Assembly: GCA_017355425.1 (NCBI GenBank)
Contig: CP070233.1
Location: 1,715,501-1,779,500, forward strand
Direction: 5' to 3'
Source of the DNA: Dolichospermum sp. DET69
GTDB taxonomy: Bacteria > Cyanobacteriota > Cyanobacteriia > Cyanobacteriales > Nostocaceae
DNA length: 64,000 bases
Every line of letters begins with the position of its first letter. Within the stretch, counting starts at the first letter, position 1. Shown piece by piece: positions 18,049 to 26,704 of this stretch. Both the position numbers and the translations under genes were made by a program. A model generated the notes under the pieces. That model was not told the origin of the DNA, searched no databases, and saw nothing but the letters and a program-made list of their open reading frames with translations.

Positions 18049-18876
18049 CTAAGGCAGAATAAACCCATATTTCTTGAATACAGCTTTAGCTTGATTACTA
18101 GATAAAAATTGAGAGAATTCTTTAGCAGCATTAATATTTTTGCTGCGTTTAACAACTGCTAAGGGATAAATAATAGGAGAGTGGTATTTTTCATCGGCTG
18201 TAACTACGACTTTTATCTGATTAGAGATTTTGGCATCAGTTATATAAACTAAACCTGCATCAGCATTCCCACTTTCTACAGATGCTAAAACTTGACGCAC
18301 GTTATTAGCAAAAACCAGTTTTGATTTAACTTCTGTCCAAATTTTCAGCTTTTCTAATACTTGTTGCGCGTATTGTCCTGCGGGTACACTTCTCGGTTCA
18401 CCAATAGCGATTTTTTTTACTTTTGCATCTTTGAGGCTATAGAAACTAGTGATACCCCCAACATTTTTAGGTACTACTAAAACTAGCCTGTTTTTAGCAA
18501 TGATATTCCGAGTTCCTGCAACTAAAAGTCCTTTTTGTTCTAAAGCATCTACTTGTTTTTTAGCCGCAGAGATAAAAATATCCGCCGGCGCACCTTGTTC
18601 GATTTGTTGCTGTAATGCACCAGAAGATCCAAAGTTATAACTAATATTGACGTTGGATTTACTTTGTTGGTAGAGGGGTTTAATTTCTTCTAGTGCCTCT
18701 TTTAAACTAGCAGCGGCGGATACAAGTAAGCTGGTATTGGATTGTGCTACAACAGGGGAAGAAGTCAGGATTGGTAAGCCAATTGCTAGTAATAAAGTTG
18801 CTAATGCCGTAGTTATTAAAACTAGTAATTTTCTTCTTTTGATTGGCAAACTGGATTGAGAGAAATTTTTATTCAT
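18049..18876 (-). CDS. modA: Molybdate-binding periplasmic protein ModA
   Basis: 275 residues: N-terminal signal peptide (hydrophobic about 18-40, cleavage near VVAQSN), then a substrate-binding domain with the ModA signatures VSAAASLKEALEEI, NFGSSGALQQQIEQGAPADI and GLVYITDA. It captures molybdate or tungstate for the fused ModBC encoded 121 bp downstream on the same strand. Confidence 0.92.
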   Translation of the reverse strand: MNKNFSQSSLPIKRRKLLVLITTALATLLLAIGLPILTSSPVVAQSNTSLLVSAAASLKEALEEIKPLYQQSKSNVNISYNFGSSGALQQQIEQGAPADIFISAAKKQVDALEQKGLLVAGTRNIIAKNRLVLVVPKNVGGITSFYSLKDAKVKKIAIGEPRSVPAGQYAQQVLEKLKIWTEVKSKLVFANNVRQVLASVESGNADAGLVYITDAKISNQIKVVVTADEKYHSPIIYPLAVVKRSKNINAAKEFSQFLSSNQAKAVFKKYGFILP

Positions 18877-19107
18877 GGAATTGACACCAAGATTACTATA
18901 ATCTTTACCAATAAAATTGGTAAATTATATTCAAAAATGAACCTATTTAAATGATTTACCTTAGATATGCTATTTAAATTGTATTTAAAGTTACTTTTAG
19001 CAAAAATATAGCTACCAACTTAATTGGTAGCTATTCTGCTCTAAAATTTTATAGGACTTCTACCTTTTTTCCTTACCCCCCAAAGAATAGGGAAAAGGAG
19101 AAATAAT

Positions 19108-19941
19108 TTAAGTATGAAATATGACTGTAATCAAGGGTAGAAACGCCAATAGAAAAATATGCCAAGATTCCAATTGTGCTTCTGATATTGGTTCAGAGGG
19201 TGTTAATAAAGCTTCTATTCTTTGTTCCAAGCGATCGCCTGTACCCAAAGCAGCACAGCAAATATCTGATGTCATGGAGTTGTTACTAACTACCAAAAGC
19301 AAAGATTCTGCTAATACTAAAGGATCTACTTGAGATGCAGCGTAACTATCAGCCCGTAATTCTCGCAAAACTAACAATTCTTGCCATAAAGGTTCTGTAT
19401 TTGGCAACCAAGCGGTGCAAGAACGCATCCAACCCAGCCAAAAAAACCAGAATGTATCCCTATAATGATAATGCCCTTGTTCGTGTGCTAAAACACTTTC
19501 TAGATGGACTGGAGAAAGGATTTGTAATAGTCCTTGACTAACGACTAACTCAGGTTGCCAAAAACCCATTTGTCCGGCAAATAAAGCCTCTGTTTGTAGA
19601 AGTCGGGCTTGTTTACCAGCTAGATTTATTTGGGGATATTCACGGGCAGATTTGATTGATTTCCAGCCCTGAAAAGCGAGTTTAATCCCTAAGATATTAA
19701 AAAATCCTAAGAAAATTAATGCTAGGAGATAGCTGGAAGAATCGGTATACATTCCGCCCATTTTTCCCTGTGTACCCATGCATACTACAGAGGTGACTGT
19801 CATGAATATGAGTAAGGGGGGAAAGAGGAATAAAAATAGTGTTTTTTGCCATCGTAAATGCCAATTTCCTTGGGGGATACTGCCAGAGAATCGTAACCAG
19901 CAAGCGATGGTTACAGCGGTAAAAATCATGAGTAGATGCAT
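19108..19941 (-). CDS. M56-family membrane metalloprotease, BlaR1/PetP-like
   Basis: 277 residues with membrane helices at about 3-18, 33-55, 75-95 and near the C-terminus (HIFLLAFLPLITVIF). A zinc-protease core has HEQGH (the HExxH motif) and the third ligand region ELRADSYAA. No penicillin-sensing domain is present. The frame reaches 19,998, but the ATG at 19,941 follows AGGAG (AGAGGAGAAAAATAG) and the upstream repressor stop by four bases. With the BlaI-type repressor it forms a pair like Synechocystis PetR/PetP (slr0240/slr0241), in which the protease relieves repression in response to copper. Cleavage of the partner repressor is inferred. Confidence 0.75.
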   Translation of the reverse strand: MHLLMIFTAVTIACWLRFSGSIPQGNWHLRWQKTLFLFLFPPLLIFMTVTSVVCMGTQGKMGGMYTDSSSYLLALIFLGFFNILGIKLAFQGWKSIKSAREYPQINLAGKQARLLQTEALFAGQMGFWQPELVVSQGLLQILSPVHLESVLAHEQGHYHYRDTFWFFWLGWMRSCTAWLPNTEPLWQELLVLRELRADSYAASQVDPLVLAESLLLVVSNNSMTSDICCAALGTGDRLEQRIEALLTPSEPISEAQLESWHIFLLAFLPLITVIFHT

Positions 19942-19945
19942 AATT

Positions 19946-20365
19946 CTATTTTTCTCCTCTAGCTTCCCGTGCGGCTTGAATGCGTTTAGCGATCGCACTT
20001 ATTTGATCACTAGCCGCTTGATCTAAACTATCAGCAAATGCCGCAATTACATCAGGATTTCCTACTGCTAAAAAACGTTGTAGTTGATCATGTGCTTTAA
20101 TCACATCTGCTTGTTGTTTAGTGAGCAAAGGCCGCCAATAAAAGGCTTTTCCCTGTTTATCACAAGCTAACCAACCTTTTTCCGTGAGCCGACGGAGAAC
20201 GGTGGTAACGGAAGTATAAGCTAATTCGCGGTTAGGATCAGCAAGAATGCGATCATGGACATCTTTGACTGTTGCTGAACTCAGTTCCCAGACAATGCTG
20301 AGGATTTCGGCTTCTAGGGGACCGACGGACATTTGTTTGGGACGATAATCTGGTAAGGGAGCCAT
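19946..20365 (-). CDS. BlaI/CopY-family repressor, PetR-like
   Basis: 139-residue winged-helix repressor of the penicillinase-repressor family: MSVGPLEAEILSIVWELSSA opens the helix-turn-helix, followed by AYTSVTTVLRRLTEKGWLA and a helical dimerization tail. It is directly upstream of, and nearly overlaps, an M56 protease gene, the classic BlaI-BlaR pairing. In Synechocystis the equivalent PetR represses or activates the plastocyanin/cytochrome c6 genes according to copper. Copper function here is inferred from the pair and from the nearby copMRS genes. Confidence 0.78.
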   Translation of the reverse strand: MAPLPDYRPKQMSVGPLEAEILSIVWELSSATVKDVHDRILADPNRELAYTSVTTVLRRLTEKGWLACDKQGKAFYWRPLLTKQQADVIKAHDQLQRFLAVGNPDVIAAFADSLDQAASDQISAIAKRIQAAREARGEK

Positions 20366-20496
20366 GTTGATGATTTAGGGGTGGTTATACTTTTATATTT
20401 TCGCATTTTTCTCACGCAAAGGCGCGAAGAGATTATAAAGTTGAAGAGGAGATGCTTTAAAAATAAGAATGTATTCTAGTGACAATCTTATTATCA

Positions 20497-20547
20497 GACA
20501 TTAACGACCGAGAACAATGGCTAAAAGCCCATTCAAAATCATAGCTC
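20497..20547 (+). pseudogene. Remnant 3' end of a sixth Rpn-family copy
   Basis: Sixteen codons in one frame (DINDREQWLKAHSKS, then TAG at 20,542-20,544) followed by the same CTC spacer and ATG as between the intact copies. The intact copies end DINDLEQWLKAHTEL-TAG-CTC-ATG. This is the truncated tail of a former upstream copy of the array. Confidence 0.8.
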
Positions 20548-21408
20548 ATGCACACAGACACTATATTTTATCAAATCTTCCTCACCTTCCACACTCTGTT
20601 ATTTGAACTTCTCGGACAACCAACAGAAAATGCTCAAGGTTATAATTTTACCTCCGTTGAAGTCAAAGAAAAAGCTTTTCGATTTGATGGTATTTTTATG
20701 CCTGATAGTTTGCAAAAGCCTATCTATTTTGTAGAAGTTCAATTTCAAAACAAACCAGAATTTTACTGGGAATTAATTACAGAAATAAACATTTATCTCA
20801 ATCAATATAAACCCTCGCAAGATTGGCAAGCCATAGCTTTATTTGCTAAACGTAGTTTAGATGTAGAAGTATTAACTCCTTATCAACAAGAATTAGTTAA
20901 TAGTGGTCGTATCAAACGCATTTATTTAGATGAAATCCCACCAGGTTCAATAGGTATGGGATTAATTGAATTAATTCTGAGTAAAGAAACTCAAGCTCCA
21001 GAATTAGTTCAAAACCTGATGCAAAGAACAAAAACAGAGATTACCAATTCTACAGAAAAACAAGGTATTATAGAGTTATTGGAAAGCGTTTTGGTATCGA
21101 AGTTTTCAAAATTAACCCGTCAGGAGATTGAAGCGATGTTTTTAGTAAGTGATATCAAACAAACTAGGGTATATCAAGAAGCAAAGCAGGAAGGTAAACA
21201 GGAAGGTAGACAAGAAGGTAGACAAGATGAAGCAATTAACTTACTGGTGCGAATATTATCCAAGCGATTTGGGAAATTGACCCATAGCTACATCGAAAAT
21301 ATCAACAAACTCACCATAGCGCAACTAGAAGACCTGGGAGAAGCATTATTAGATTTTGTGGATATTAACGACCTGGAACAATGGCTAAAAGCCCACACAG
21401 AATTATAG
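20548..21408 (+). CDS. Rpn-family recombination-promoting nuclease, array copy 1
   Basis: 286-residue protein of the Rpn / transposase_31-like PD-(D/E)XK family. The nuclease core has D47 in FRFDGIF and E63-x-Q65 in FVEVQFQ. A central helical part is followed by a QEG repeat linker (three units here) and a C-terminal DUF4351-like domain (NLLVRILSKRFGKL...). Such proteins are annotated as putative transposases but act as DNA nucleases that promote RecA-independent recombination. The gene begins 3 bp after the remnant of another copy; no clear Shine-Dalgarno sequence is present, so translation may depend on coupling. Confidence 0.8.
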   Translation: MHTDTIFYQIFLTFHTLLFELLGQPTENAQGYNFTSVEVKEKAFRFDGIFMPDSLQKPIYFVEVQFQNKPEFYWELITEINIYLNQYKPSQDWQAIALFAKRSLDVEVLTPYQQELVNSGRIKRIYLDEIPPGSIGMGLIELILSKETQAPELVQNLMQRTKTEITNSTEKQGIIELLESVLVSKFSKLTRQEIEAMFLVSDIKQTRVYQEAKQEGKQEGRQEGRQDEAINLLVRILSKRFGKLTHSYIENINKLTIAQLEDLGEALLDFVDINDLEQWLKAHTEL

Positions 21409-21411
21409 CTC

Positions 21412-22296
21412 ATGCACACAGACACTATATTTTATCAAATCTTCCTCACCTTCCACACTCTGTTATTTGAACTTCTCGGACAACCAACAGAAAATGCTCA
21501 AGGTTATAATTTTACCTCCGTTGAAGTCAAAGAAAAAGCTTTTCGATTTGATGGTATTTTTATGCCTGATAGTTTGCAAAAGCCTATCTATTTTGTAGAA
21601 GTTCAATTTCAAAACAAACCAGAATTTTACTGGGAATTAATTACAGAAATAAACATTTATCTCAATCAATATAAACCTCAACAAGATTGGCAAGCCATAG
21701 CTTTATTTGCTAAAGGTAGTTTAGATGTAGAAGTATTAACTCCTTATCAACAGGAATTAGTTAATAGTGGTCGTATCAAACGCATTTATTTAGATGAAAT
21801 CCCACCAGGTTCAATAGGTATGGGATTAATTGAATTAATTCTGAGTAAAGAAACTCAAGCTCCAGAATTAGTTCAAAACCTGATGCAAAGAACAAAAACA
21901 GAGATTACCAATTCTGCAGAAAAACAAGGTATTATAGAGTTATTGGAAAGCGTTTTGGTGTCGAAGTTTTCAAAATTAACTCGTCAGGAGATTGAAGCGA
22001 TGTTTTTAGTAAGTGATATCAAACAAACTAGGGTATATCAAGAAGCAAAGCAGGAAGGTAAACAGGAAGGTAGACAAGAAGGTAGACAAGAAGGTAGACA
22101 AGAAGGTAGACAAGATGAAGCAATTAACTTACTGGTGCGAATATTATCCAAGCGATTTGGGAAATTGACCAATAGCTACATCGAAAATATCAACAAACTC
22201 ACCATAGCGCAACTAGAAGACCTGGGAGAAGTATTATTAGATTTTGTGGATATTAACGACCTGGAACAATGGCTAAAAGCCCACACAGAATTATAG
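21412..22296 (+). CDS. Rpn-family recombination-promoting nuclease, array copy 2
   Basis: 294 residues, nearly identical to copy 1 (D47, E63, Q65 intact). The linker has five QEG(K/R) units, two more than copy 1. It carries the TNSAEKQGIIELLES variant, and GEVLLDF near the end where other copies have GEALLDF. The stop of copy 1 and this ATG are separated by CTC only. Confidence 0.8.
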   Translation: MHTDTIFYQIFLTFHTLLFELLGQPTENAQGYNFTSVEVKEKAFRFDGIFMPDSLQKPIYFVEVQFQNKPEFYWELITEINIYLNQYKPQQDWQAIALFAKGSLDVEVLTPYQQELVNSGRIKRIYLDEIPPGSIGMGLIELILSKETQAPELVQNLMQRTKTEITNSAEKQGIIELLESVLVSKFSKLTRQEIEAMFLVSDIKQTRVYQEAKQEGKQEGRQEGRQEGRQEGRQDEAINLLVRILSKRFGKLTNSYIENINKLTIAQLEDLGEVLLDFVDINDLEQWLKAHTEL

Positions 22297-22299
22297 CTC

Positions 22300-23172
22300 A
22301 TGCACACAGACACTATATTTTATCAAATCTTCCTCACCTTCCACACTCTGTTATTTGAACTTCTCGGACAACCAACAGAAAATGCTCAAGGTTATAATTT
22401 TACCTCCGTTGAAGTCAAAGAAAAAGCTTTTCGATTTGATGGTATTTTTATGCCTGATAGTTTGCAAAAGCCTATCTATTTTGTAGAAGTTCAATTTCAA
22501 AACAAACCAGAATTTTACTGGGAATTAATTACAGAAATAAACATTTATCTCAATCAATATAAACCTCAACAAGATTGGCAAGCCATAGCTTTATTTGCTA
22601 AAGGTAGTTTAGATGTAGAAGTATTAACTCCTTATCAACAAGAATTAGTTAATAGTGGTCGTATCAAACGCATTTATTTAGATGAAATCCCACCAGGTTC
22701 AATAGGTATGGGATTAATTGAATTAATTCTGAGTAAGGAAACAAAAGCTCCAGAATTAGTTCAAAACCTGATGCAAAGAACAAAAACAGAGATTGGTAAC
22801 GACAGTGAAAGACAAGGTATTATAGATTTACTGGAAAGTGTTTTGGTGTCGAAGTTTTCAAAATTAACTCGTCAGGAGATTGAAGCGATGTTTTTAGTAA
22901 GTGATATCAAACAAACTAGGGTATATCAAGAAGCAAAGCAGGAAGGTAAACAGGAAGGTAGACAAGAAGGTAGACAAGAAGGTAGACAAGATGAAGCAAT
23001 TAACTTACTGGTGCGAATATTATCCAAGCGATTTGGGAAATTGACCAATAGCTACATCGAAAATATCAACAAACTCACCATAGCGCAACTAGAAGACCTG
23101 GGAGAAGCATTATTAGATTTTGTGGATATTAACGACCTGGAACAATGGCTAAAAGCCCACACAGAATTATAG
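22300..23172 (+). CDS. Rpn-family recombination-promoting nuclease, array copy 3
   Basis: 290 residues, nuclease residues intact, four QEG units in the linker. It differs from copies 1, 2 and 4 by the block GNDSERQGIIDLLES, which it shares with copy 5, but has SKETKAPELV in common with copy 4. This patchwork suggests exchange between copies. Confidence 0.8.
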   Translation: MHTDTIFYQIFLTFHTLLFELLGQPTENAQGYNFTSVEVKEKAFRFDGIFMPDSLQKPIYFVEVQFQNKPEFYWELITEINIYLNQYKPQQDWQAIALFAKGSLDVEVLTPYQQELVNSGRIKRIYLDEIPPGSIGMGLIELILSKETKAPELVQNLMQRTKTEIGNDSERQGIIDLLESVLVSKFSKLTRQEIEAMFLVSDIKQTRVYQEAKQEGKQEGRQEGRQEGRQDEAINLLVRILSKRFGKLTNSYIENINKLTIAQLEDLGEALLDFVDINDLEQWLKAHTEL

Positions 23173-23175
23173 CTC

Positions 23176-24072
23176 ATGCACACAGACACTATATTTTATC
23201 AAATCTTCCTCACCTTCCACACTCTGTTATTTGAACTTCTCGGACAACCAACAGAAAATGCTCAAGGTTATAATTTTACCTCCGTTGAAGTCAAAGAAAA
23301 AGCTTTTCGATTTGATGGTATTTTCATGCCTGATAGTTTGCAAAAGCCTATCTATTTTGTAGAAGTTCAATTTCAAAACAAACCAGAATTTTACTGGGAA
23401 TTAATTACAGAAATAAACATTTATCTCAATCAATATAAACCTCAACAAGATTGGCAAGCCATAGCTTTATTTGCTAAAGGTAGTTTAGATGTAGAAGTAT
23501 TAACTCCTTATCAACAGGAATTAGTTAATAGTGGTCGTATCAAACGCATTTATTTAGATGAAATCCCACCAGGTTCAATAGGTATGGGATTAATTGAATT
23601 AATTCTGAGTAAGGAAACAAAAGCTCCAGAATTAGTTCAAAACCTGATGCAAAGAACAAAAACAGAGATTACCAATTCTGCAGAAAAACAAGGTATTATA
23701 GAGTTATTGGAAAGCGTTTTGGTATCGAAGTTTTCAAAATTAACCCGTCAGGAGATTGAAGCGATGTTTTTAGTAAGTGATATCAAACAAACTAGGGTAT
23801 ATCAAGAAGCAAAGCAGGAAGGTAAACAGGAAGGTAGACAAGAAGGTAGACAAGAAGGTAGACAAGAAGGTAGACAAGAAGGTAGACAAGATGAAGCAAT
23901 TAACTTACTGGTGCGAATATTATCCAAGCGATTTGGGAAATTGACCAATAGCTACATCGGAAATATCAACAAACTCACCATAGCGCAACTAGAAGACCTG
24001 GGAGAAGCATTATTAGATTTTGTGGATATTAACGACCTGGAACAATGGCTAAAAGCCCACACAGAATTATAG
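23176..24072 (+). CDS. Rpn-family recombination-promoting nuclease, array copy 4
   Basis: 298 residues, the longest copy, with six QEG units in the linker. Nuclease residues are intact. It carries TNSAEKQGIIELLES as in copy 2 and SKETKAPELV as in copy 3. SYIGNINKL replaces SYIENINKL near the end. Confidence 0.8.
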   Translation: MHTDTIFYQIFLTFHTLLFELLGQPTENAQGYNFTSVEVKEKAFRFDGIFMPDSLQKPIYFVEVQFQNKPEFYWELITEINIYLNQYKPQQDWQAIALFAKGSLDVEVLTPYQQELVNSGRIKRIYLDEIPPGSIGMGLIELILSKETKAPELVQNLMQRTKTEITNSAEKQGIIELLESVLVSKFSKLTRQEIEAMFLVSDIKQTRVYQEAKQEGKQEGRQEGRQEGRQEGRQEGRQDEAINLLVRILSKRFGKLTNSYIGNINKLTIAQLEDLGEALLDFVDINDLEQWLKAHTEL

Positions 24073-24075
24073 CTC

Positions 24076-24894
24076 ATGCACACAGACACTATATTTTATC
24101 AAATCTTCCTCACCTTCCACACTCTGTTATTTGAACTTCTCGGACAACCAACAGAAAATGCTCAAGGTTATAATTTTACCTCCGTTGAAGTCAAAGAAAA
24201 AGCTTTTCGATTTGATGGTATTTTTATGCCTGATAGTTTGCAAAAGCCTATCTATTTTGTAGAAGTTCAATTTCAAAACAAACCAGAATTTTACTGGGAA
24301 TTAATTACAGAAATAAACATTTATCTCAATCAATATAAACCTCAACAAGATTGGCAAGCCATAGCTTTATTTGCTAAAGGTAGTTTAGATGTAGAAGTAT
24401 TAACTCCTTATCAACAAGAATTAGTTAATAGTGGTCGTATCAAACGCATTTATTTAGATGAAATCCCACCAGGTTCAATAGGTATGGGATTAATTGAATT
24501 AATTCTGAGTAAGGAAACTCAAGCCCCAGAATTAGTTCAAAACCTGATGCAAAGAACAAAAACAGAGATTGGTAACGACAGTGAAAGACAAGGTATTATA
24601 GATTTACTGGAAAGTGTTTTGGTGTCGAAGTTTTCAAAATTAACTCGTCAGGAGATTGAAGCGATGTTTTTAGTAAGTGATATCAAACAAACTAGGGTAT
24701 ATCAAGAAGCAAAGCAAGAAGAAGCAACAAACTTACTGGTACGGATGTTATCTAAGCGGTTTGGGAAATTGACCAATAGCTACATCGAAAATATTAACAG
24801 TCTGACCATAGCGCAACTAGAAGACCTAGGAGAAGCATTATTAGATTTTGTAGATATTACCGACCTAGACGAATGGCTAAAATCTCACAACTAA
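24076..24894 (+). CDS. Rpn-family recombination-promoting nuclease, array copy 5
   Basis: 272 residues, the shortest copy: the QEG repeat linker is absent (AKQEEATNLLVRM). The last 60 codons are the most diverged of the array (RMLSKRF, NINSLTIAQ, ITDLDEWLKSHN), as expected if the array grew by duplication from this end copy or if the end copy escapes homogenization. Nuclease residues D47, E63 and Q65 are intact. Confidence 0.8.
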   Translation: MHTDTIFYQIFLTFHTLLFELLGQPTENAQGYNFTSVEVKEKAFRFDGIFMPDSLQKPIYFVEVQFQNKPEFYWELITEINIYLNQYKPQQDWQAIALFAKGSLDVEVLTPYQQELVNSGRIKRIYLDEIPPGSIGMGLIELILSKETQAPELVQNLMQRTKTEIGNDSERQGIIDLLESVLVSKFSKLTRQEIEAMFLVSDIKQTRVYQEAKQEEATNLLVRMLSKRFGKLTNSYIENINSLTIAQLEDLGEALLDFVDITDLDEWLKSHN

Positions 24895-24989
24895 GCTACT
24901 GTTTTTAAATTTTAATTTCACCCTTGCGGTACTGGCTTATAATTGCCAAGGGGCTTATGCTCCTGTACTCGTAAGTCCAAGGGGGATAG

Positions 24990-26513
24990 ATGACAATTAA
25001 ACGGTTGCTGTTAATTGGGCTAACTTTGTTAGCAATAATGTTGTCAGGGTTATCTTTATTAAATAGCTGGCAAAAACCTCAATTCCAGAGTCGTCTAGAA
25101 TTGTACCAGACTAATATTGTCTTACAAGCCCAAGCATGGCAACCAGAAGATAGCAGCGACAAGAGTATTCAAACAATTCAAGAATCTATTCTCGGTGCAA
25201 ATCCCATAGAAAGCGCAATAAAGCAATATCAAACAGCGAGTAAATCTGTTCAAACAAGTTTAGAGACAACTAATACAAAATTAGTAAAACTGCAATCTTC
25301 AGCAGATCTTCCTATTTCCGCAGAGGAGAAAAGTTTACAAAAATCTCAACAGCAACAAGAAAAATTATTAGCGGAAGTAGATTTGCGGTTAGGAATTTTG
25401 CAAGCACAGCAACAGGAAACGGACAACGCAATTAAAACTTGGAGTCAGTTACAGCAATATTCAGATATCAACTCCAAATATCCAGAAACTGCTCAAGTTT
25501 TAAGTGGAATGTGGAGTAAACCTCCGCGTCTCTTCCCCAAAGCTGAACAACTTATTCAACAAAACTTAGATACTTGGTTTCGTTCTACAGCTTTAGAGCA
25601 ATTATATCAAGTTCAACAACGTCAAGAAGCCCTATCAGCTTTGAAAATTGCCCAACAAGAAGCGGCAACCCAAGCATTGTTAAAATTAGCGATAATTGCC
25701 ACTATACCTACCTTAACAGCTTTTATTGGGCTAATACTGTTGATTTTCTTATTCGGTCAACGCTTACTCAAAGGTCGAGAATCCTTTCTAGCGATAAATA
25801 GCGATTTAGTTTGGTCAACTCCTTGGAATTGGGAAATAATTATTCAAGTTTTCATCCTCGGCTTTTTCTTAATGGGGCAATTATTTATACCAGAATTATT
25901 ATCTATTTTGCCTATTCCCCGTGGTACAGGTAATGCCAAAATTGAGGCTTTTACGGTTTTAGTCAGTTATCTATTAGTGTCTTTAGGTTGTTTCTCTGTT
26001 CTATATTTTTCCATTAGACGTTTTTTCCCCCTTCCCGAAAACTGGTTTCGCTTCAATTTCTTCAGTAATTGGTTTTTGTGGGGATTTGGTGGCTATTGTA
26101 CAGCTTTACCAATTGTGGTGATAGTATCACTGATTAATCAAAAATTATGGCAAGGACAAGGTGGCAGTAATCCACTTTTGCAAATGGCACTGGAAAGCCG
26201 GGATAATACGGCATTGGGTATATTTTTCTTTACCGCAGCCATAGCCGCACCGTTGTTTGAAGAAGTCCTATTTCGGGGCTTTTTATTACCATCTTTGACT
26301 CGTTATACCTCTGTTTGGGGGGCAATTTTCGTCAGTAGCTTGTTATTTGCGGCTGCTCACCTGAGTTTATCAGAAATACTCCCGCTTACAGCATTGGGAA
26401 TAGTCTTAGGAATAGTTTACACGCGATCGCGCAATTTACTTTCTTCTATGCTTCTCCACAGTCTTTGGAATAGTGGCACATTAATTAGTTTATTTCTTTT
26501 AGGTAGTCAGTAG
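24990..26513 (+). CDS. CPBP-family intramembrane glutamic protease
   Basis: 507 residues. An N-terminal membrane anchor (about 5-25) is followed by a long periplasmic or cytosolic coiled-coil region (about 60-225, rich in Q, E and K) and then about eight membrane helices. The CPBP/Abi motifs are at the C-terminus: FEEVLFRGFLLP (EExxxR), FAAAHLSLSE, and HSLWNSGTL. The family includes CAAX-type proteases and bacteriocin-immunity proteins; the substrate is unknown. The last codons (LFLLGSQ) lie in the first unit of a 28-bp tandem repeat that continues past the stop. Confidence 0.82.
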   Translation: MTIKRLLLIGLTLLAIMLSGLSLLNSWQKPQFQSRLELYQTNIVLQAQAWQPEDSSDKSIQTIQESILGANPIESAIKQYQTASKSVQTSLETTNTKLVKLQSSADLPISAEEKSLQKSQQQQEKLLAEVDLRLGILQAQQQETDNAIKTWSQLQQYSDINSKYPETAQVLSGMWSKPPRLFPKAEQLIQQNLDTWFRSTALEQLYQVQQRQEALSALKIAQQEAATQALLKLAIIATIPTLTAFIGLILLIFLFGQRLLKGRESFLAINSDLVWSTPWNWEIIIQVFILGFFLMGQLFIPELLSILPIPRGTGNAKIEAFTVLVSYLLVSLGCFSVLYFSIRRFFPLPENWFRFNFFSNWFLWGFGGYCTALPIVVIVSLINQKLWQGQGGSNPLLQMALESRDNTALGIFFFTAAIAAPLFEEVLFRGFLLPSLTRYTSVWGAIFVSSLLFAAAHLSLSEILPLTALGIVLGIVYTRSRNLLSSMLLHSLWNSGTLISLFLLGSQ

Positions 26514-26704
26514 GGGCGTATTTCTTTTAGGTAATCAGTAGGGGCGTATTTCTTTTAGGTAGTCAGTAGGGGCGTATTTCTTTTAGGTAATCAGTAGGGG
26601 CGTATTTCTTTTAGGTAATCAGTAGGGGCGTATTTCTTTTAGGTAATCAGTAGGGGCGTATTTCTTTTAGGTAATCAGTAGGGGCGTATTGCAATACGCC
26701 CCTA
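26493..26704 (+). repeat. Seven 28-bp tandem repeats ending in a perfect hairpin
   Basis: Seven units of TTTCTTTTAGGTAATCAG-TAGGGGCGTA run from 26,493 to 26,688. The first unit contains the last six codons and the stop of the CPBP protease gene; units 1 and 3 have GTAGTC instead of GTAATC. After the last unit TAGGGGCGTATTG-CAATACGCCCCTA forms a perfect 13-bp inverted repeat (about 26,679-26,704) that could act as a terminator. Confidence 0.92.

Larger units (their letters stand above)
20497..24894 (+). repeat. Tandem gene array, about 885-bp unit, five full copies
   Basis: Five directly repeated units with a constant TAG-CTC-ATG junction and near-identical DNA, plus a 50-bp remnant at the left edge. 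Unit length varies by multiples of 12 bp through a CAAGAAGGTAGA minisatellite (3, 5, 4, 6 and 0 QEG units). The layout points to unequal crossing-over. Confidence 0.9.

Noticed and set aside
20497-24894. CRISPR-like interpretation of regular repeats
   Set aside because: The units are whole coding genes of about 885 bp without spacers; the small 12-bp repeats are contiguous coding minisatellites.
26679-26704. Strong hairpin as an intrinsic terminator
   Set aside because: The stem is perfect, but it is not followed by a T-run and is the repeat's own palindrome, so a terminator role is only possible; it is recorded within the repeat.
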